64,000 nt of DNA from Mytilus edulis (GCF_963676685.1 NC_092345.1:74637960-74701959); one strand, 5' to 3'; positions 35,301-43,915 are shown, numbered from the stretch's first letter. Translations and numbers: made by a program. The notes: generated by a model from the letters alone, not told the origin.

Positions 35301-38300
35301 TTGTTGGCCTAGTTACCGGACACATTTTATAACTTACTGGATACCCCAATGATGATTATGGCTAAGTTTGGTTAAATTTGGCCCAGTAGTTTCAGAGGAG
35401 AAAATTTTTCTAAAAGATTACTAAGATTTACGAAAAATGGTTAAAAATTGACTATAAAGGACAATAACTCCTAAAGTGGTCAACTGACCATTGGTCATGT
35501 TGACTTATTTGTAGATCTTACTTTGCTGAACATTATTGCTGTTTACAGTTTATCTCTATCTATAATAATATTCAAGATAATAACAAAAAACAGCAAAATT
35601 TCCACAGGCACTTGTTTCTATCCATAGGAAGGTCGACTATCCATATAAATAGAAGAAGGTGGCTAACGAATTTTTTTTTAGGTCACGACAGTCTCCGCTT
35701 CGGACGCTTCAGATACATTGAAAAGATGGTAGTTCAAGTTTTCGACATGGTTTAGTGAATTGAGAGTAGATTACCGTGAAGAGGAACACTGTGGGGATTA
35801 TGAAATTAGTTTAGTGTTAAAGGAAAATATTCACTGAATCGATTCATATAAGGTAGGGATTTTTAGCATTAAGTTGAAGGGTAGAAAAAGCGTCCGAAGC
35901 GGAGACTGTGGTGACCTAAAAAAAAATTCGTTAGCCACCTTCTTCTATTTATATGGATAGTCGACCTTCCTATGGATAGAAACAAGTGCCTGTGAAAATT
36001 TCCTTAAAATTACCGTTTCAGGGGCAGCAACCCAACAACAGAATGTCCGATTCATCTGAAAATTTAGGGCAGATAGATCTTGACCTGATGAACAATTTTA
36101 CCCCCATGTCAGATTTGCTCTAAATGCTTTGGTTTTTGAGTTATAAGCCAAAAACTGCATTTTACCCCCATGTTCTATTTTTAGCCACGGCGGCCATCTT
36201 GGTTGGTTGGGCGGGTCACCGGACTCATTTTTAAAACTAGATACCCCAATGATGATTATGGCCAAGTTTGGTTAAACTTGGCCCAGTAGTTTCAGAGGAG
36301 AAGATTTTTCTAAAAGATTACTAAGATTTACGAAAAATGGTTAAAAATTGACTATAAAGGGCAATAACTCCTAAAGTGGTCAACTGACCATTGGTCATGT
36401 TGACTTATTTGTAGATCTTACTTTGCTGAACATTATTGCTGTTTACAGTTTATCTCTATCTATAATAATATTCAGAATAATAACCAAAAACAGCAAAATT
36501 TCCTTAAAATTACCATTTCAGGGGCAGCAACCCAACAACAAAATGTCCGATTCATCTGAAAATTTCAGGGCAGATAAATCTTGACCTGATGAACAATATT
36601 ACCCCTGTCAGATTTGCTCTAAATGCTTTGGTTTTTGAGTTATAAGCCAAAAACAGAATTTTACCCCTATGTTCTATTTTTAGCCATGGCGGCCATCATG
36701 GTTGGTTGGCCGGGTCACCGGACACATTTTTTAAACTAGATACCCAAATGATGATTGTGGTCAAGTTTGGTTAAATTTGGCCCAGTAGTTTCAGAGCAGA
36801 AGATTTTTGTAAAAGTTAACGCAGGACGACGACGACGGACGACGACGGACGCCAAGTGATGAGAAAAGCTCACTTGGCCTTTCGGCCAGGTGAGCTAAAA
36901 ATGATAGAATCTGAAGCGAGACAAATGTATGAAATATTCTTACTATGTACGACATCAAGACAAAATACTCAACTCAAACACGCCCTAACATAAAAAGGTG
37001 CACTCGATTTTCTCTTTTCGATACAATTGTTACCCATTTTTTGGAATTTTTTCTTCAGTCACATAATGGAAGGGCAGATACGAAAATTACTGAACTAATA
37101 GATTGATATGTTTTCCGTCCGTGGTAATTTTTTCATAAAAATCGGAGGTTATGCATTTTCTTCATCCAACTTGAAAGATACCCATGTCGTCGACTTGATA
37201 TCTAATTGTTCTGCTTAACTATGTACTAGATAAATTGAAAACTTATGCAAATAGTGTTTTTAAAATAAAACACCTCGTAATTGAGAAGAAAATTGCAATT
37301 TTGTTTGTTTCTATTAACTTTTAAAAATTTTGTCACTATAGTAAACAATACAGTAAACATTTATCGCCTTCTCTAACAAAGAGCTTCGATTCTTTTGTTC
37401 TATTTCAACCTGGTTTCCGACTGAATATAAGACCACATGAATAGATATTGTTGGAACAGTTCTATTTCTTCGAAAATATAAAAACAGTTACTGTAGTAAA
37501 TATATACGTTATAATTTCAAAAAAACCCCACTTAATCTCATCTTACTTCCTACCAATCAAGACACTGGAATTCGAATCCGAGCGTATTGATGGCAGAGGT
37601 AATACAGCTGTTATAACGTTCAGTAGGAGGAACTCAAAACGAAGAATATAAAAACAAATTTGAACAAATGGTGTGTAATACTTAGGACCATACGCGTGTT
37701 GCTAATTTGAAAGAATAGTATTCATTGTTGCTATTTTACCAAATATTCCTTTGATCTTACTGACTGATAATTTCCTTTCTCAGCGGAGTCGAGTGATATT
37801 ATTGTTGATCATCTCAACGAGATTGATATTCTCGCTTGAGCCTGTACGGCGAAAGTGAGAAAAGAAATCGAGTTGAGATGACCAGTTATAATCTGTTTTT
37901 CGCTATTTTACCTATGCCGACGTTGTCAATTTCATGTCAGTTTCATGAGCAACACCACGTGCCCCTTGGTTTCTAGCGACACTTTTCATATCACTCGACT
38001 CCGCTGAAAAAGGAAATTTTCAGTCATCAAGATCTAAGCAAAATTTCGTAAAATAGCGATAAGAATAATTATCGCTAGAAACTTAGGTAGCACCTGCCCG
38101 TTGTCAGCGAAATTAACAACGTCGTCATATATATGTAAAATAGCGATTTACAGATTATCATTGGTCATCTCAACTAGATTGCATTTCTCACTTTTGCCGT
38201 TCCGGCTCAAGCAAAAAAAAAAACAAAAAAAAAACAAAAAAACCCAACCCAATCTCGTTGAGAAGATCAGATAATACTGTGATAGTTATCAGTGAAAAAT

Positions 38301-39884
38301 TCGAATAACAAATATATATATATTTACAACTTAAGATGAGGACAAAAGTATAATATAACAAATCGCTTGGAATCAGTAATATCATTCAACCAAAACAACG
38401 AACATTTTGCATTCCCAGGTTTTGTACTTCTACAAATGTGAGATGTTCAAATGACGACTATGGGATACTACATTGTATCAATCGGAAAACAACACAGTCA
38501 TTGCAAGTCTAAGTAATCTACACTTTTCAAAGCAACATTAGCACCCGGAAATCAGTTAGATATTAAGTATCACATGGCTGTAACCAGGAAATAGTCAATA
38601 CAAAGACCTTGGACTGCATTAATAACTTATAATTTTGTTTAAAAGAAATGCATTATAATTGTTTAATGTTCTAATTTTTCAGTTTCTAAGAAAATTAAGG
38701 ATGTGAATTTTTAACATTCCGATGATTCGATTCTCGGCATAAAGCAATAGACAAGCGAAGAGTTTACATCAACAATAACAATTTAGTTACCTACACAGTT
38801 ATATTTTAATAGCATTTTGAAATAGTTGACAATTATCTTAAAATCACAGTGACACCATAAAACAAAGTCAGAATTAATCACTTTGAATCTCTCAAATTTG
38901 GCATAGGGATACATGTAACTATCATCAAATAGGAAATTATCCATACAGATCCACTGAACTCCATCGCAGCCCATCGAATCTATCAAAACATCAAGATCAA
39001 GAAATCAGGTTTTACTAACTTTAGAAGGGGTTAAAAAGAATTGTCGACCGGTGAAACCTTTTTTTTTTTAAGGGAGAACAGAACATCTAAGGAAGTTTAC
39101 TCTTTAAAATTCAACTGAACGTTAAATCATATCCTAGTAGTTCAGAGAAATCAATGTGTTAAATGATCAACATTAGTCTTTGCCAAACTATAATATATAT
39201 TCAATGAAATTATTCCCATACATTTATGTGGTTAAAATTCTTGAAATGTTTACACTTGTGTCAACAAGTCAAGGTAAAAAAAATGTCAAAATTATATGAG
39301 AGTTTAATGTGCCAAATCTTTTTTAGTGAAAGTGTTGGATACCCCCTTAATCCGTTGATCGTAAGCCATGCCACAAGGGAAGTTCAGTATTAAGATTCCA
39401 TTAGATCTAGGGCCATTGAAGATATACTCATAAAGACGTTAAAAAGCTGATGTAACCCAAAAACAGTACAAAATTAATAGCCAACACAGTATACAGAATC
39501 ACAGCATACCTGAGGGGGAACTCATCTTTTCAATTAAGTTCTTAAGCGTTTTCGCTGCTGTTTTCAATAAAAACACAGTATCCGTTTTTTTCAAGGGAGT
39601 ACTAGACTAGACTAGTGACATTATAAAGACTAACAAACAGATGCCATATCTGCATTTGTTTCAAGACTTGATAATTCAATTTTATTTTTTTATTGTATCT
39701 CTAGATGACTTGTTTTTATTGCTTAGTTCTTGTATAGTTTAACTAATTACCAAATCTGATCAATTATACTTACATGTAAACCACTAGCTCTTTTCTGTGC
39801 AATTTGCTGTGCCAACGATAGTTTCGAAGATTTCCTTTGGAGATTCTTTTTCCCCGATCTATAGACAATTCCTTCGCTGGGCAT
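18022..39884 (-). CDS. Arg/Ser-rich low-complexity protein, five exons
   Basis: Exons 39884-39774, 37632-37547, 33507-33324, 26065-25829 and 20364-18022 join to 2961 nt (986 residues), all with GT-AG borders and agreeing phases (0, 2, 0, 0). Start: ATG at 39882-39884 after CAACA, with an in-frame upstream stop. The short exons give a polar N-terminus (residues 1-206). The last exon carries an RS domain (about 322-592, with RSRSRSP, SRDR and SKSR runs), acidic patches (IDESDDSEEDQ), a Q/N-rich stretch (about 735-890) and a charged C-terminus (ERRKALRQLNDISNY...MDDYLRS). No RRM, kinase, helicase or zinc finger is visible. Known: RS domains mediate nuclear-speckle and spliceosome contacts when phosphorylated. 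Inferred: a nuclear, RNA-processing-related, intrinsically disordered protein. The family is not recognised. Exon 2 is the least certain. Confidence 0.75.
20365..22287. other. RS gene intron 4, proximal part
   Basis: AT-rich intron sequence with the retroelement tail at 20826-20985. Nothing else is recognised before the palindrome at 22288. Confidence 0.5.
20826..20985 (-). mobile_element. Short retroelement 3'-terminal fragment
   Basis: Matches the very 3' end of the element at 57660-58860 in reverse: 'ggaatgtgtcaaagagacaa', 'gcagaaggccaccaatgg', 'cagcgagaaaatccc', 'cgggcttcatctggtccct'. It is about 160 bp and severely 5'-truncated. Confidence 0.7.
22990..24030 (-). pseudogene. Left-arm copy of palindrome ORF, decayed
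   Basis: Reading leftward from the centre: VVVATNAQDVMCYPP, SSLAPC, then (frameshift) EEAYIRIKIHVADAV, a stop, and VMIRTVDSDVAVIAVSLF. Further out come SPDAYEWRRGEYDPLEPFWT and TLHETSTPYQDLV. I recall this order (SLAPC..HEEADTR, RTVDTDV, LTGCDT, WT.LPEAS, Cys-rich tail) from long uncharacterised invertebrate proteins. Their biochemical role is not certain to me. Multiple stops and frameshifts; not functional. Confidence 0.75.
23111..23350. repeat. 123-bp tandem duplication, left arm only
   Basis: Two units starting at agcgtctggactag (23111) and agcgtctgaactag (23234). Both end in 'catgttttacatgctgaaaa' and 'gaccgagtcgttcaaat'. The right arm has a single counterpart, so the duplication arose after the arms formed. 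Confidence 0.85.
24137..24990 (+). pseudogene. Right-arm copy of palindrome ORF, decayed
   Basis: Reading rightward from the centre: VVVATHVQ, then KADTRIMVHVSDAVKHELKR (from 24221), VIIQTVVTDDDVTTVSLFRD, PWIVF, after a frameshift VFTGCDTV (about 24464), and a Cys-rich end KLAHCGCKKDCRGCC-stop-CGKSS (about 24880-24945). It is the same protein as in the left arm but with different lesions, so the two copies have decayed independently. Family unnamed here; see the left-arm entry. Confidence 0.78.
25829..26065 (-). CDS. RS gene exon 4
   Basis: 237 nt, 79 codons, acceptor TTAATTTTGTAG and donor CAG|GTAAAT, phase 0 on both sides. It reads STNYSARSGKSNKTGSDLDS..., polar and Ser/Asn/Gln-rich like the last exon. 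The ORF on the opposite strand over the same bases is a shadow. Confidence 0.7.
26440..26800 (+). repeat. Mussel interspersed repeat (F2 type), near full
   Basis: Contains 'aacatgtttaaccccgccac', 'ccaagtcaggagcctgtaat', 'gccgttttagttttctcgtt', 'catatcggggccttttatag' and ends 'tcataccacatcttcttttt'. The best preserved of the F2 copies here; the ORF inside is incidental. Confidence 0.75.
27075..27165 (+). repeat. Interspersed repeat fragment
   Basis: 'atcccaatgccatggtccac' and 'gggcatccgtgtactatgta' followed by 'cacattcttgttt'. The same 3' end occurs at 29672-29703. Confidence 0.55.
27380..27610 (-). repeat. F2 repeat copy, inverted to its neighbour
   Basis: Reverse-strand F2 features (agcaaaaccccatgccgtat, 'aaactaacgg', 'cgaacaaaaccaaatatatg') directly before the plus-strand copy at 27655. 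Confidence 0.5.
27655..27925 (+). repeat. F2 repeat copy
   Basis: 'tcaagagcctgtaattcagt', 'gaggccgttagttttctcgt', 'tttcggggccttttatagct', 'gtcattttggtctcttgtgg', then 'caatcatactacatcatctt'. About 85-90% like 26510-26795 by eye. Confidence 0.75.
28600..28690. repeat. Short minisatellite, about 30-35 bp units
   Basis: Repeats of 'cattagtcacttatagtct' alternating with 'atatacat/atgcatac'. Related words ('cccttagtca') recur at 32965-33000. Confidence 0.6.
29105..29290. repeat. Cluster of ATCCCGA heptamers
   Basis: About ten copies of (a)tcccga/tcccgc within 185 bp at irregular spacing, twice in the longer context 'aaatcccgag' and 'gcttaaaaaca'. The context words at 29139 and 29248 suggest two diverged units of about 110 bp. 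Confidence 0.7.
29391..29550 (+). repeat. Duplicated block with TTCG/TCCG microsatellite
   Basis: 29360-29447 and 29460-29549 are two tandem copies: 'attatgttttctagtctgtt', then (tcgt/tccg)n, then 'ctgtcccgcttcaggt'. Further sequence to 29700 ('gtcgaggcagtttttgatga', 'cattcttgttt') belongs to a common bivalve interspersed repeat. Confidence 0.7.
29813..30792 (-). mobile_element. 5'-truncated LINE (non-LTR RT) copy
   Basis: Reading from 30792 down: WIQDFLSKRTQSVLLERHKSG, then VISGVPQGIVIGPLLFLAYI (RT motif B region), LFADDCLVYR (catalytic F-A-D-D box), the thumb with LQEWESRWQMNFHPEKC, then HGKYLGVTI, KASRTLGFLRRNL, and LGYASSVWDP with a following QVQRRAA. This is the C-terminal two thirds of a CR1/Jockey-like RT ORF. 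A frameshift near 30110 precedes a terminal open part (PRSTREWNTLP). The start at about 30792 falls inside the RT, as in aborted target-primed insertions. It lies in intron 3 of the RS gene in the same orientation as that gene. Confidence 0.88.
31176..31323. mobile_element. 148-bp MITE, hAT-like termini
   Basis: Left end CAGTGGCGGGTCCAGGG, right end the near-complement GGATCCGCCACTG. CAGTGGCGGATCCA-type ends are widespread in hAT-derived short elements. The flanking 8-mers (taatagct and cccctcat) do not match, so no target duplication is preserved. Confidence 0.65.
31513..31818. mobile_element. 306-bp element with poly-G/poly-C inverted ends
   Basis: Left end 31513-31566: cttaggcagcaatcatttca, then a six-G run, one A, fifteen G, and ctatgg. 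The right end is its mirror image: tccatag, 23 C (31768-31790), tccgaaaatc, gctgccttagg. The two ends are inverted repeats of about 30 bp outside, and about 7 bp inside, a G/C homopolymer. The AT-rich interior has no ORF of its own. Confidence 0.75.
32336..32795. mobile_element. 460-bp MITE with GGTGTCAGACC termini
   Basis: GGTGTCAGACCACCAATTA at 32339-32357 and its complement TAATTGGTGGTCTGACACC at 32771-32789. Inside both, 'aatccct' and 'agggagt' extend the symmetry. Noncoding. A short 'tat' on either side may be the target duplication. Confidence 0.7.
33324..33507 (-). CDS. RS gene exon 3
   Basis: 184 nt with acceptor CCACATCCCCATTTAG and donor CAT|GTAAGT. It encodes about 61 residues with SPISLRSYTDISGSSAIF and RKEKKSSVGFVRH. 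The phase (2 in, 0 out) fits both neighbours. Confidence 0.55.
35603..35994. mobile_element. 392-bp hAT-like MITE with 106-bp TIRs
   Basis: 35603-35708 and 35889-35994 are inverted repeats with one mismatch in 106 bp (ends CACAGGCACTTG / CAAGTGCCTGTG). They are flanked by an exact 8-bp target duplication AAAATTTC (35595-35602 and 35995-36002). The sister unit near 36494 has the empty site (cagcaaaatttccttaaaat). An 8-bp duplication fits the hAT superfamily. No transposase. Confidence 0.92.
36824..36853. repeat. GAC/GACGGAC microsatellite
   Basis: ggacgacgacgacggacgac followed by gacggacgcc, just inside the terminal hairpin of the Helentron-like element. Confidence 0.8.
36868..36896. other. 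Terminal hairpin of Helentron-like element
   Basis: gctcacttggcc (36868-36879), loop tttc, ggccaggtgagc (36884-36895): a 12-bp stem with one mismatch, followed by TAA to give a CTAA end. Confidence 0.75.
37547..37632 (-). CDS. RS gene exon 2 (tentative)
   Basis: 86 nt with acceptor TATTCTTCGTTTTGAG and donor AA|GTAAGA. It enters in phase 0 and leaves in phase 2, exactly what exons 1 and 3 require. It reads FLLLNVITAVLPLPSIRSDS then NSSVLIGR. The hydrophobic start is unlike the rest of the protein, so an alternative acceptor or frame is possible. Confidence 0.45.
37753..38034. mobile_element. 282-bp MITE with 47-bp TIRs
   Basis: 37753-37799 and 37988-38034 are inverted copies (tttcctttctcagcggagtc; gagtgatat). 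The interior holds a second hairpin (gatcatctcaacgagattg / aatcgagttgagatgacca), the same as at 8491-8589. Confidence 0.75.
38040..38290. repeat. Inverted second copy of the same MITE interior
   Basis: Reverse-complement of the 37813-37990 interior: 'gtaaaatagcgat', 'aacaacgtcgtcat', 'attggtcatctcaac', with an A-rich loop (38212-38241) in place of the normal spacer. It adjoins the 282-bp element. Confidence 0.6.
39774..39884 (-). CDS. RS gene exon 1 (start)
   Basis: Encodes 37 residues beginning MPSEGIVYRSGKKNLQRKSS and ending SGLH. The donor CAT|GTAAGT is the strongest possible match. The stop TAG upstream in the same frame, near 39927, supports this ATG. Confidence 0.65.
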
Positions 39885-41499
39885 TGTTGCATGTATGTCA
39901 CTTACTCGAATACACTGCTGGAGCGCCTATTATTTTTGTAAAGTTACAGTATCATTTGTTTCAATCACAGTCATGTTCATTTTTAACAGAACTATCTCCA
40001 TCTTGTAGCACTTCCTTATAAGTTGTTGAAATTATCACACAAAATTATAAAAATGTTTCTCTCATTGTTCAAATTAGTTTGTATATAAAATAAATCTAAA
40101 TCCCATCAAATAATATTTTGTTAACATATATTTTTATCTACTGTCAAAATTTTTTGTACCACTTGTCTTTGTAGTTAATTTGAATAATAATGTATTGATA
40201 CAGTCGTTTAATTTGCAGAAGTAAATTCAAAACATTCTGTTCATAAACGAACTAATCTGTTGAACTTATATCATATACAGTACGTACTCTTTATTCCACT
40301 GTGAATTTCTGAATCAATCTGATTTCAAACTCTACTAAACATGTCACTTTAAATTCCAAGAGAATTTTTAAACTATTCCCATTGATTGTTAGATCACCAA
40401 GGATGTTGCTAAATCAATTTTAACATTGCTCATTATAAATGGACTGATTGTAGCATTAATATACATATTACGTTCCAATATCGAAGCAAAAGCTTTTGTT
40501 AATCTCTCAAGTATCTGGGTGTATTTGATTGAAGTCGTGTGTGTACATGTGGTCACGTTAGTCATTTGATAAATCCAATAGTAATTTAAAAACAGCTACT
40601 TTATTTTAAAAATATATACATATTTCATAGCATATATTAAGTCGTTTTAAGTGGTTAGTTTTCAATATCGTATTTGCTTTTCTCTTCAAACTTTTTGGGT
40701 TCTGAGCGTTCTGAATAAAAGGACTAGTGTTTAATTGAATTCGTCCAAATTATAATTGCATATTGTTATTCTAAATTGTTTCCAAAAATTAATCGCCTTG
40801 AATATCACAAAATAATTAATACGGAATCTCCACAGGGAACAAGAATGTTATCTAGTCAGTTATAGTTTCAAAGCAGTCCCAAATTGTCATAGTTTATTTG
40901 TTTGTTGTTACTAAAAAATGACATAAAAGAGTTTTGAACATATCTATTCGCATATTAACTTTTTAAATGCCCATTTAATCAGATGTGTGCATGTTTCTCA
41001 ACAACATTATGATGGCTTTCTTCGTACCATGGTGTAAGTCGTACTATAAAAGCCTTACAAGTCGTCACAGTTGAAGAGCACAAATATTATCTGCAACAAA
41101 AAAGAGTATTTTGTTTCAAGTGAAATACATATCACTAAAAACCATTGACTTAAATAAATTTTAGATTTGTGATATTTTTGTTAGTTATTGTGTATTGAAG
41201 ACTAAAATGTATCATTCAGGATGTAGTCATTTCAGGTTTATAAATGCTTGTTAGATGTTCGGACTCTTAGGTTTTTATATTACGATACAGGGTCAGATAT
41301 ATTGCCCCATATCAAACACTTTTCTTTTCATAAAATATCCAATAGCTCATAAGAAGATCATTTACATGAACCATGTCACATCTCCTTTCTTCAAATACAG
41401 ATCATATTTATTCGTTCATAGTGTGTTAATTTACGTTTTTTGATTGAGTTAAGCCTTCCAATTGATATTTCATCGTGTGGTTTTCTGTGTTGTGATGTT
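39885..41499. other. Upstream region of RS gene, no feature
   Basis: Transcription on the minus strand must start in or beyond this stretch. The 5'UTR probably occupies the first tens of bases above 39884. No clear TATA box, CpG island or further exon is seen. Confidence 0.35.
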
Positions 41500-41875
41500 A
41501 TGCTATTGTTTCAGGAAAAAGGGAGAAGGTTTGGTACCATTAAAACGTTTAATCCCGCTGCAAATGTTTGCACCTGTCCTAAGTCAGGAATCTGATTGTA
41601 CAGTAGTTGTCGTTTGTTTATGTAATTTATACGTGTTTATAATTATCGTTTCTCGTTTTTTTATATAGATTAGACCGTAGGTTTTCCCGTTTGATTGGTT
41701 TTACACTAGTAATTTTTGGGCCCTTTATAGCTTTTTGTTCGGTGTGAGCCAAGGCTCCGTGTTGAAGGCCGTACATTGACCTATAATGGTTTACTTTTAT
41801 AAATTTGTTATTTGGATGGAGAGTTGTCTCATTGGCACTCACACCACGTCATCCTATATCTATATATATGTATAA
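41500..41875 (+). repeat. Interspersed repeat (F3 type), near full
   Basis: 'acgtttaatcccgctgc', 'cacctgtcctaagtcaggaa', 'gggccctttatagctttttg', 'gttgaaggccgtacattgac', 'gagttgtctcattggcactc', then 'cctatatctatatat'. The right 240 bp recur at 56860-57095. Confidence 0.7.
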
Positions 41876-41892
41876 ATGTTTTACAGATATCT

Positions 41893-42513
41893 ATAATAAA
41901 ATTGAATTTGGAAATGATGAATGTGTCAAAAAGACAGCAACACGATCAAACAGCCGAAGGCCACCAATGGGTCTTCAATACAGCGAGAAAATCCTACACC
42001 CGGTGGCGTGCTTCAGATGGCCCATAAACAAAACTGTGTACTAGTTGGGTGGTAATGGACGTTATACTAAACTCCGAAATATATAAAAGAAACTAAAATT
42101 AAAAATCATACAAGACTAATAAAGACCAGAGGCTCCTAACTTGATACAGGCGCAAAAATGTGGTGGGATAAACATGTTTTTTGAAATGCCACCCCTTATA
42201 CTTCTAGCCAATGTAGAAAAAAACACACAGAAATATGCACAATAAAACTCAGTTTAAAAAGAAGTCCGAGTCCGATGTCAGAATAGGTAACAAAAGAAAC
42301 TAAATAAAATGACAATAATACATAAATTAACAAAGGACTACTAGCAGTTACTGACATGACAGCTCTAGACCTCAATTGAGTTATTGGAAGATTTATGTCT
42401 TCATCTTATGAATATCAAGCACAATCCCACCCATTAGGAGTTTAGCATCATACCATCATAAAATATATGAGAACGCCATAACCTGTATGATGCCAACAAC
42501 TGGTTTTCGATGT
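41893..42513 (-). mobile_element. Retroelement 3'-tail copy, about 620 bp
   Basis: The reverse complement is collinear with 58225-58855. Shared words read on +: 'atgaatgtgtcaaaaagac', 'agccgaaggccaccaatggg', 'gaccagaggctcctaacttg', 'gaagtccgagtccgatgtca', 'tttagcatcataccatcata', 'ccaacaactggtttt'. The coding part is missing, so the copy is 5'-truncated at the 3'UTR. Confidence 0.75.
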
Positions 42514-42540
42514 CGACATGTTTGTGCTTTGTAAAGAATG

Positions 42541-42864
42541 TTACCTTAAAAGATTGGATGTAAAATACAAGATGTAATGCATTTGATAGTATGATTAAAC
42601 TTTTTCATGTCATGTAAACATGGAATCTTAGGAACTAAGCTTACTACATGCATGGACGAAGGCAACTAACGTTTGTTTAGTCCATGCTTGCATAGACTAA
42701 CACAACAGACATAGTCCATGCATGCATGGACGAAGGCAACTAACGTTAACATGCATGGACTAAGTCTGTTGTGTTAGTATATTTGTTCCTAAGTTTTCAT
42801 GTTTACATAACATGAAAAGGTTTAGTCATACTATCAAGTGTTTGCAATTTATTTCTTAAGGTAA
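42541..42864. repeat. 324-bp nested palindrome
   Basis: Outer arms: ttaccttaa (42541) / ttaaggtaa (42856); 'ttgatagtatgattaaac' / 'gtttagtcatactatcaa'; 'catgtaaacatgg..cttagga' / 'tcctaag..catgtttacat'. Inner arms: 'taacacaacagac' and 'tagtccatgcatg' against 'catgcatggactaagtctgt'. It also holds two direct copies of 'atggacgaaggcaactaacg'. Noncoding, MITE-like. Confidence 0.75.
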
Positions 42865-43230
42865 GCTGTAATGCACATATGTCTTTTAAAAATCATAATA
42901 AATAGGTTGAATAAGAAAAAATCAAATAAAAAGAAAAAAAGAGATAATTACATCAAATTCAGAAATAATTGAACTAACATCATGAAATTAAGCGGTAAAA
43001 TAAAATGGAGGTTTTCTAAACTTGATGTTGATTTTCAGTTTTATTTAATACATGATTGTTTAACAGGGTTTTGATTGTATCAAGTGTAATAGTAAGTAAA
43101 GCAGGCAGTTTGTAATGAAACAATTGCTTGACGACATTTCCTTTTGCAGAACCTCAATGTAAAATGTACGTCAAATAATAAGGATAGTATAAGTAGCTTT
43201 TACGGGGCGCCGAATGGGACTCTTATGGTT

Positions 43231-43915
43231 TTGTACAAAATTCAATTCTGTAATAACAAAATCATTTTTGTCTTACAAAACTATATGATACAGACTTGTT
43301 GTATGAGATCTTCAATTTTGTGATGACAAAATTATTTTTTGTAGACAAAATTCATTTTTGTCATGACAAAAGTCAATTTTATCAAAAAGGTATATGCAAA
43401 TATAAACTTATTTGCATACAAAATTGACATTTTTTACCTGATATGGAAAATTAAAACACAAAAGTTAATTCTGTGAGACAAAATTTACTTTTGTTAGACA
43501 AAATTTACTTTTGTTAAACAAAATTCAATTTTGTCAATTTTGTCTCACAAAAGTCAATTTTGTCTCACAAATGTCAATTTTGTCTCACAAAGTCAATTTT
43601 GTCCCACAAAAGTCAATTCTGTCCCCAAAATCAATTTTGTCTCACAAAAGTAAATTTTGTCTCACGAAAGTAAATTTTGTCTCACAAGAGTCAATTTTGT
43701 CTCACAAGGTCAATTTTGTCTCACAAAATTAAGTCGATTTTGTGAGCAAATTAGTTCACATAATCCAAACTAAACTAATTTGCCTACAAAATTGTCTTTT
43801 GTCGCCCAATTTTCAAATTAGGTAACAAAAGTAAAGTCTGTTACAAAAATGAATTTTGTCTTGACAAAAGTAACTTTTGTCCACTGAAACTGAAAGATAA
43901 TTTTGTATGACAAAA
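43231..43915. repeat. ACAAAA/TTTTGT minisatellite
   Basis: About 30 irregular units of 18-22 bp built on 'gtcaattttgtctcacaaaa', densest at 43490-43740. ACAAAA and TTTTGT are complementary, so units can pair with each other and with themselves. The 73-residue ORF at 43511-43732 is a translation of the repeat, not a gene. Confidence 0.85.

Larger units (their letters stand above)
34722..36899 (+). mobile_element. Helentron/HINE-like element with internal tandem units
   Basis: The left end (tctaaagagcctgtgtcgct, caccttgg) and the right end (ggccaggtgagctaa) share a short asymmetric inverted word GCTCACC/GGTGAGC. The right end folds as gctcacttggcc-tttc-ggccaggtgagc and stops at CTAA. The interior has about three direct units of about 500 bp (landmarks 'ggggcagcaac' at 35120, 36020, 36520 and 'tttatctctatctataataa' at 35047, 35547, 36447) and a GAC microsatellite (36824-36853). 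Helentron-associated elements in molluscs combine these traits. Noncoding; the class assignment is inference. A hAT-like MITE is nested in the second unit. Confidence 0.65.
33508..37546. other. RS gene intron 2
   Basis: A 4-kb intron containing the Helentron-like element (34722-36899) and, on both sides of it, diverged copies of one block. That block is near 34448-34570 and 37066-37195, sharing 'ggaagggcaga' and 'atgcattttc..catccaactt'. No other exon was supported. Confidence 0.45.

Noticed and set aside
37448..37651. Plus-strand ORF ending TFSRRNSKRRI
   Set aside because: Overlaps RS exon 2 on the other strand and has no supporting plus-strand exons. The minus-strand model satisfies two splice phases.
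38783..38986. Possible cassette exon of the RS gene (SMGCDGVQWICMDNFLF)
   Set aside because: There is an acceptor-like TTTTGATAG at its start, but the open frame does not match the phase-0 donor of exon 1. The phase-0 frame stops, and no donor was seen.
43511..43732. 73-codon ORF
   Set aside because: A direct translation of the ACAAAA/TTTTGT minisatellite; repeats in protein mirror the DNA period.
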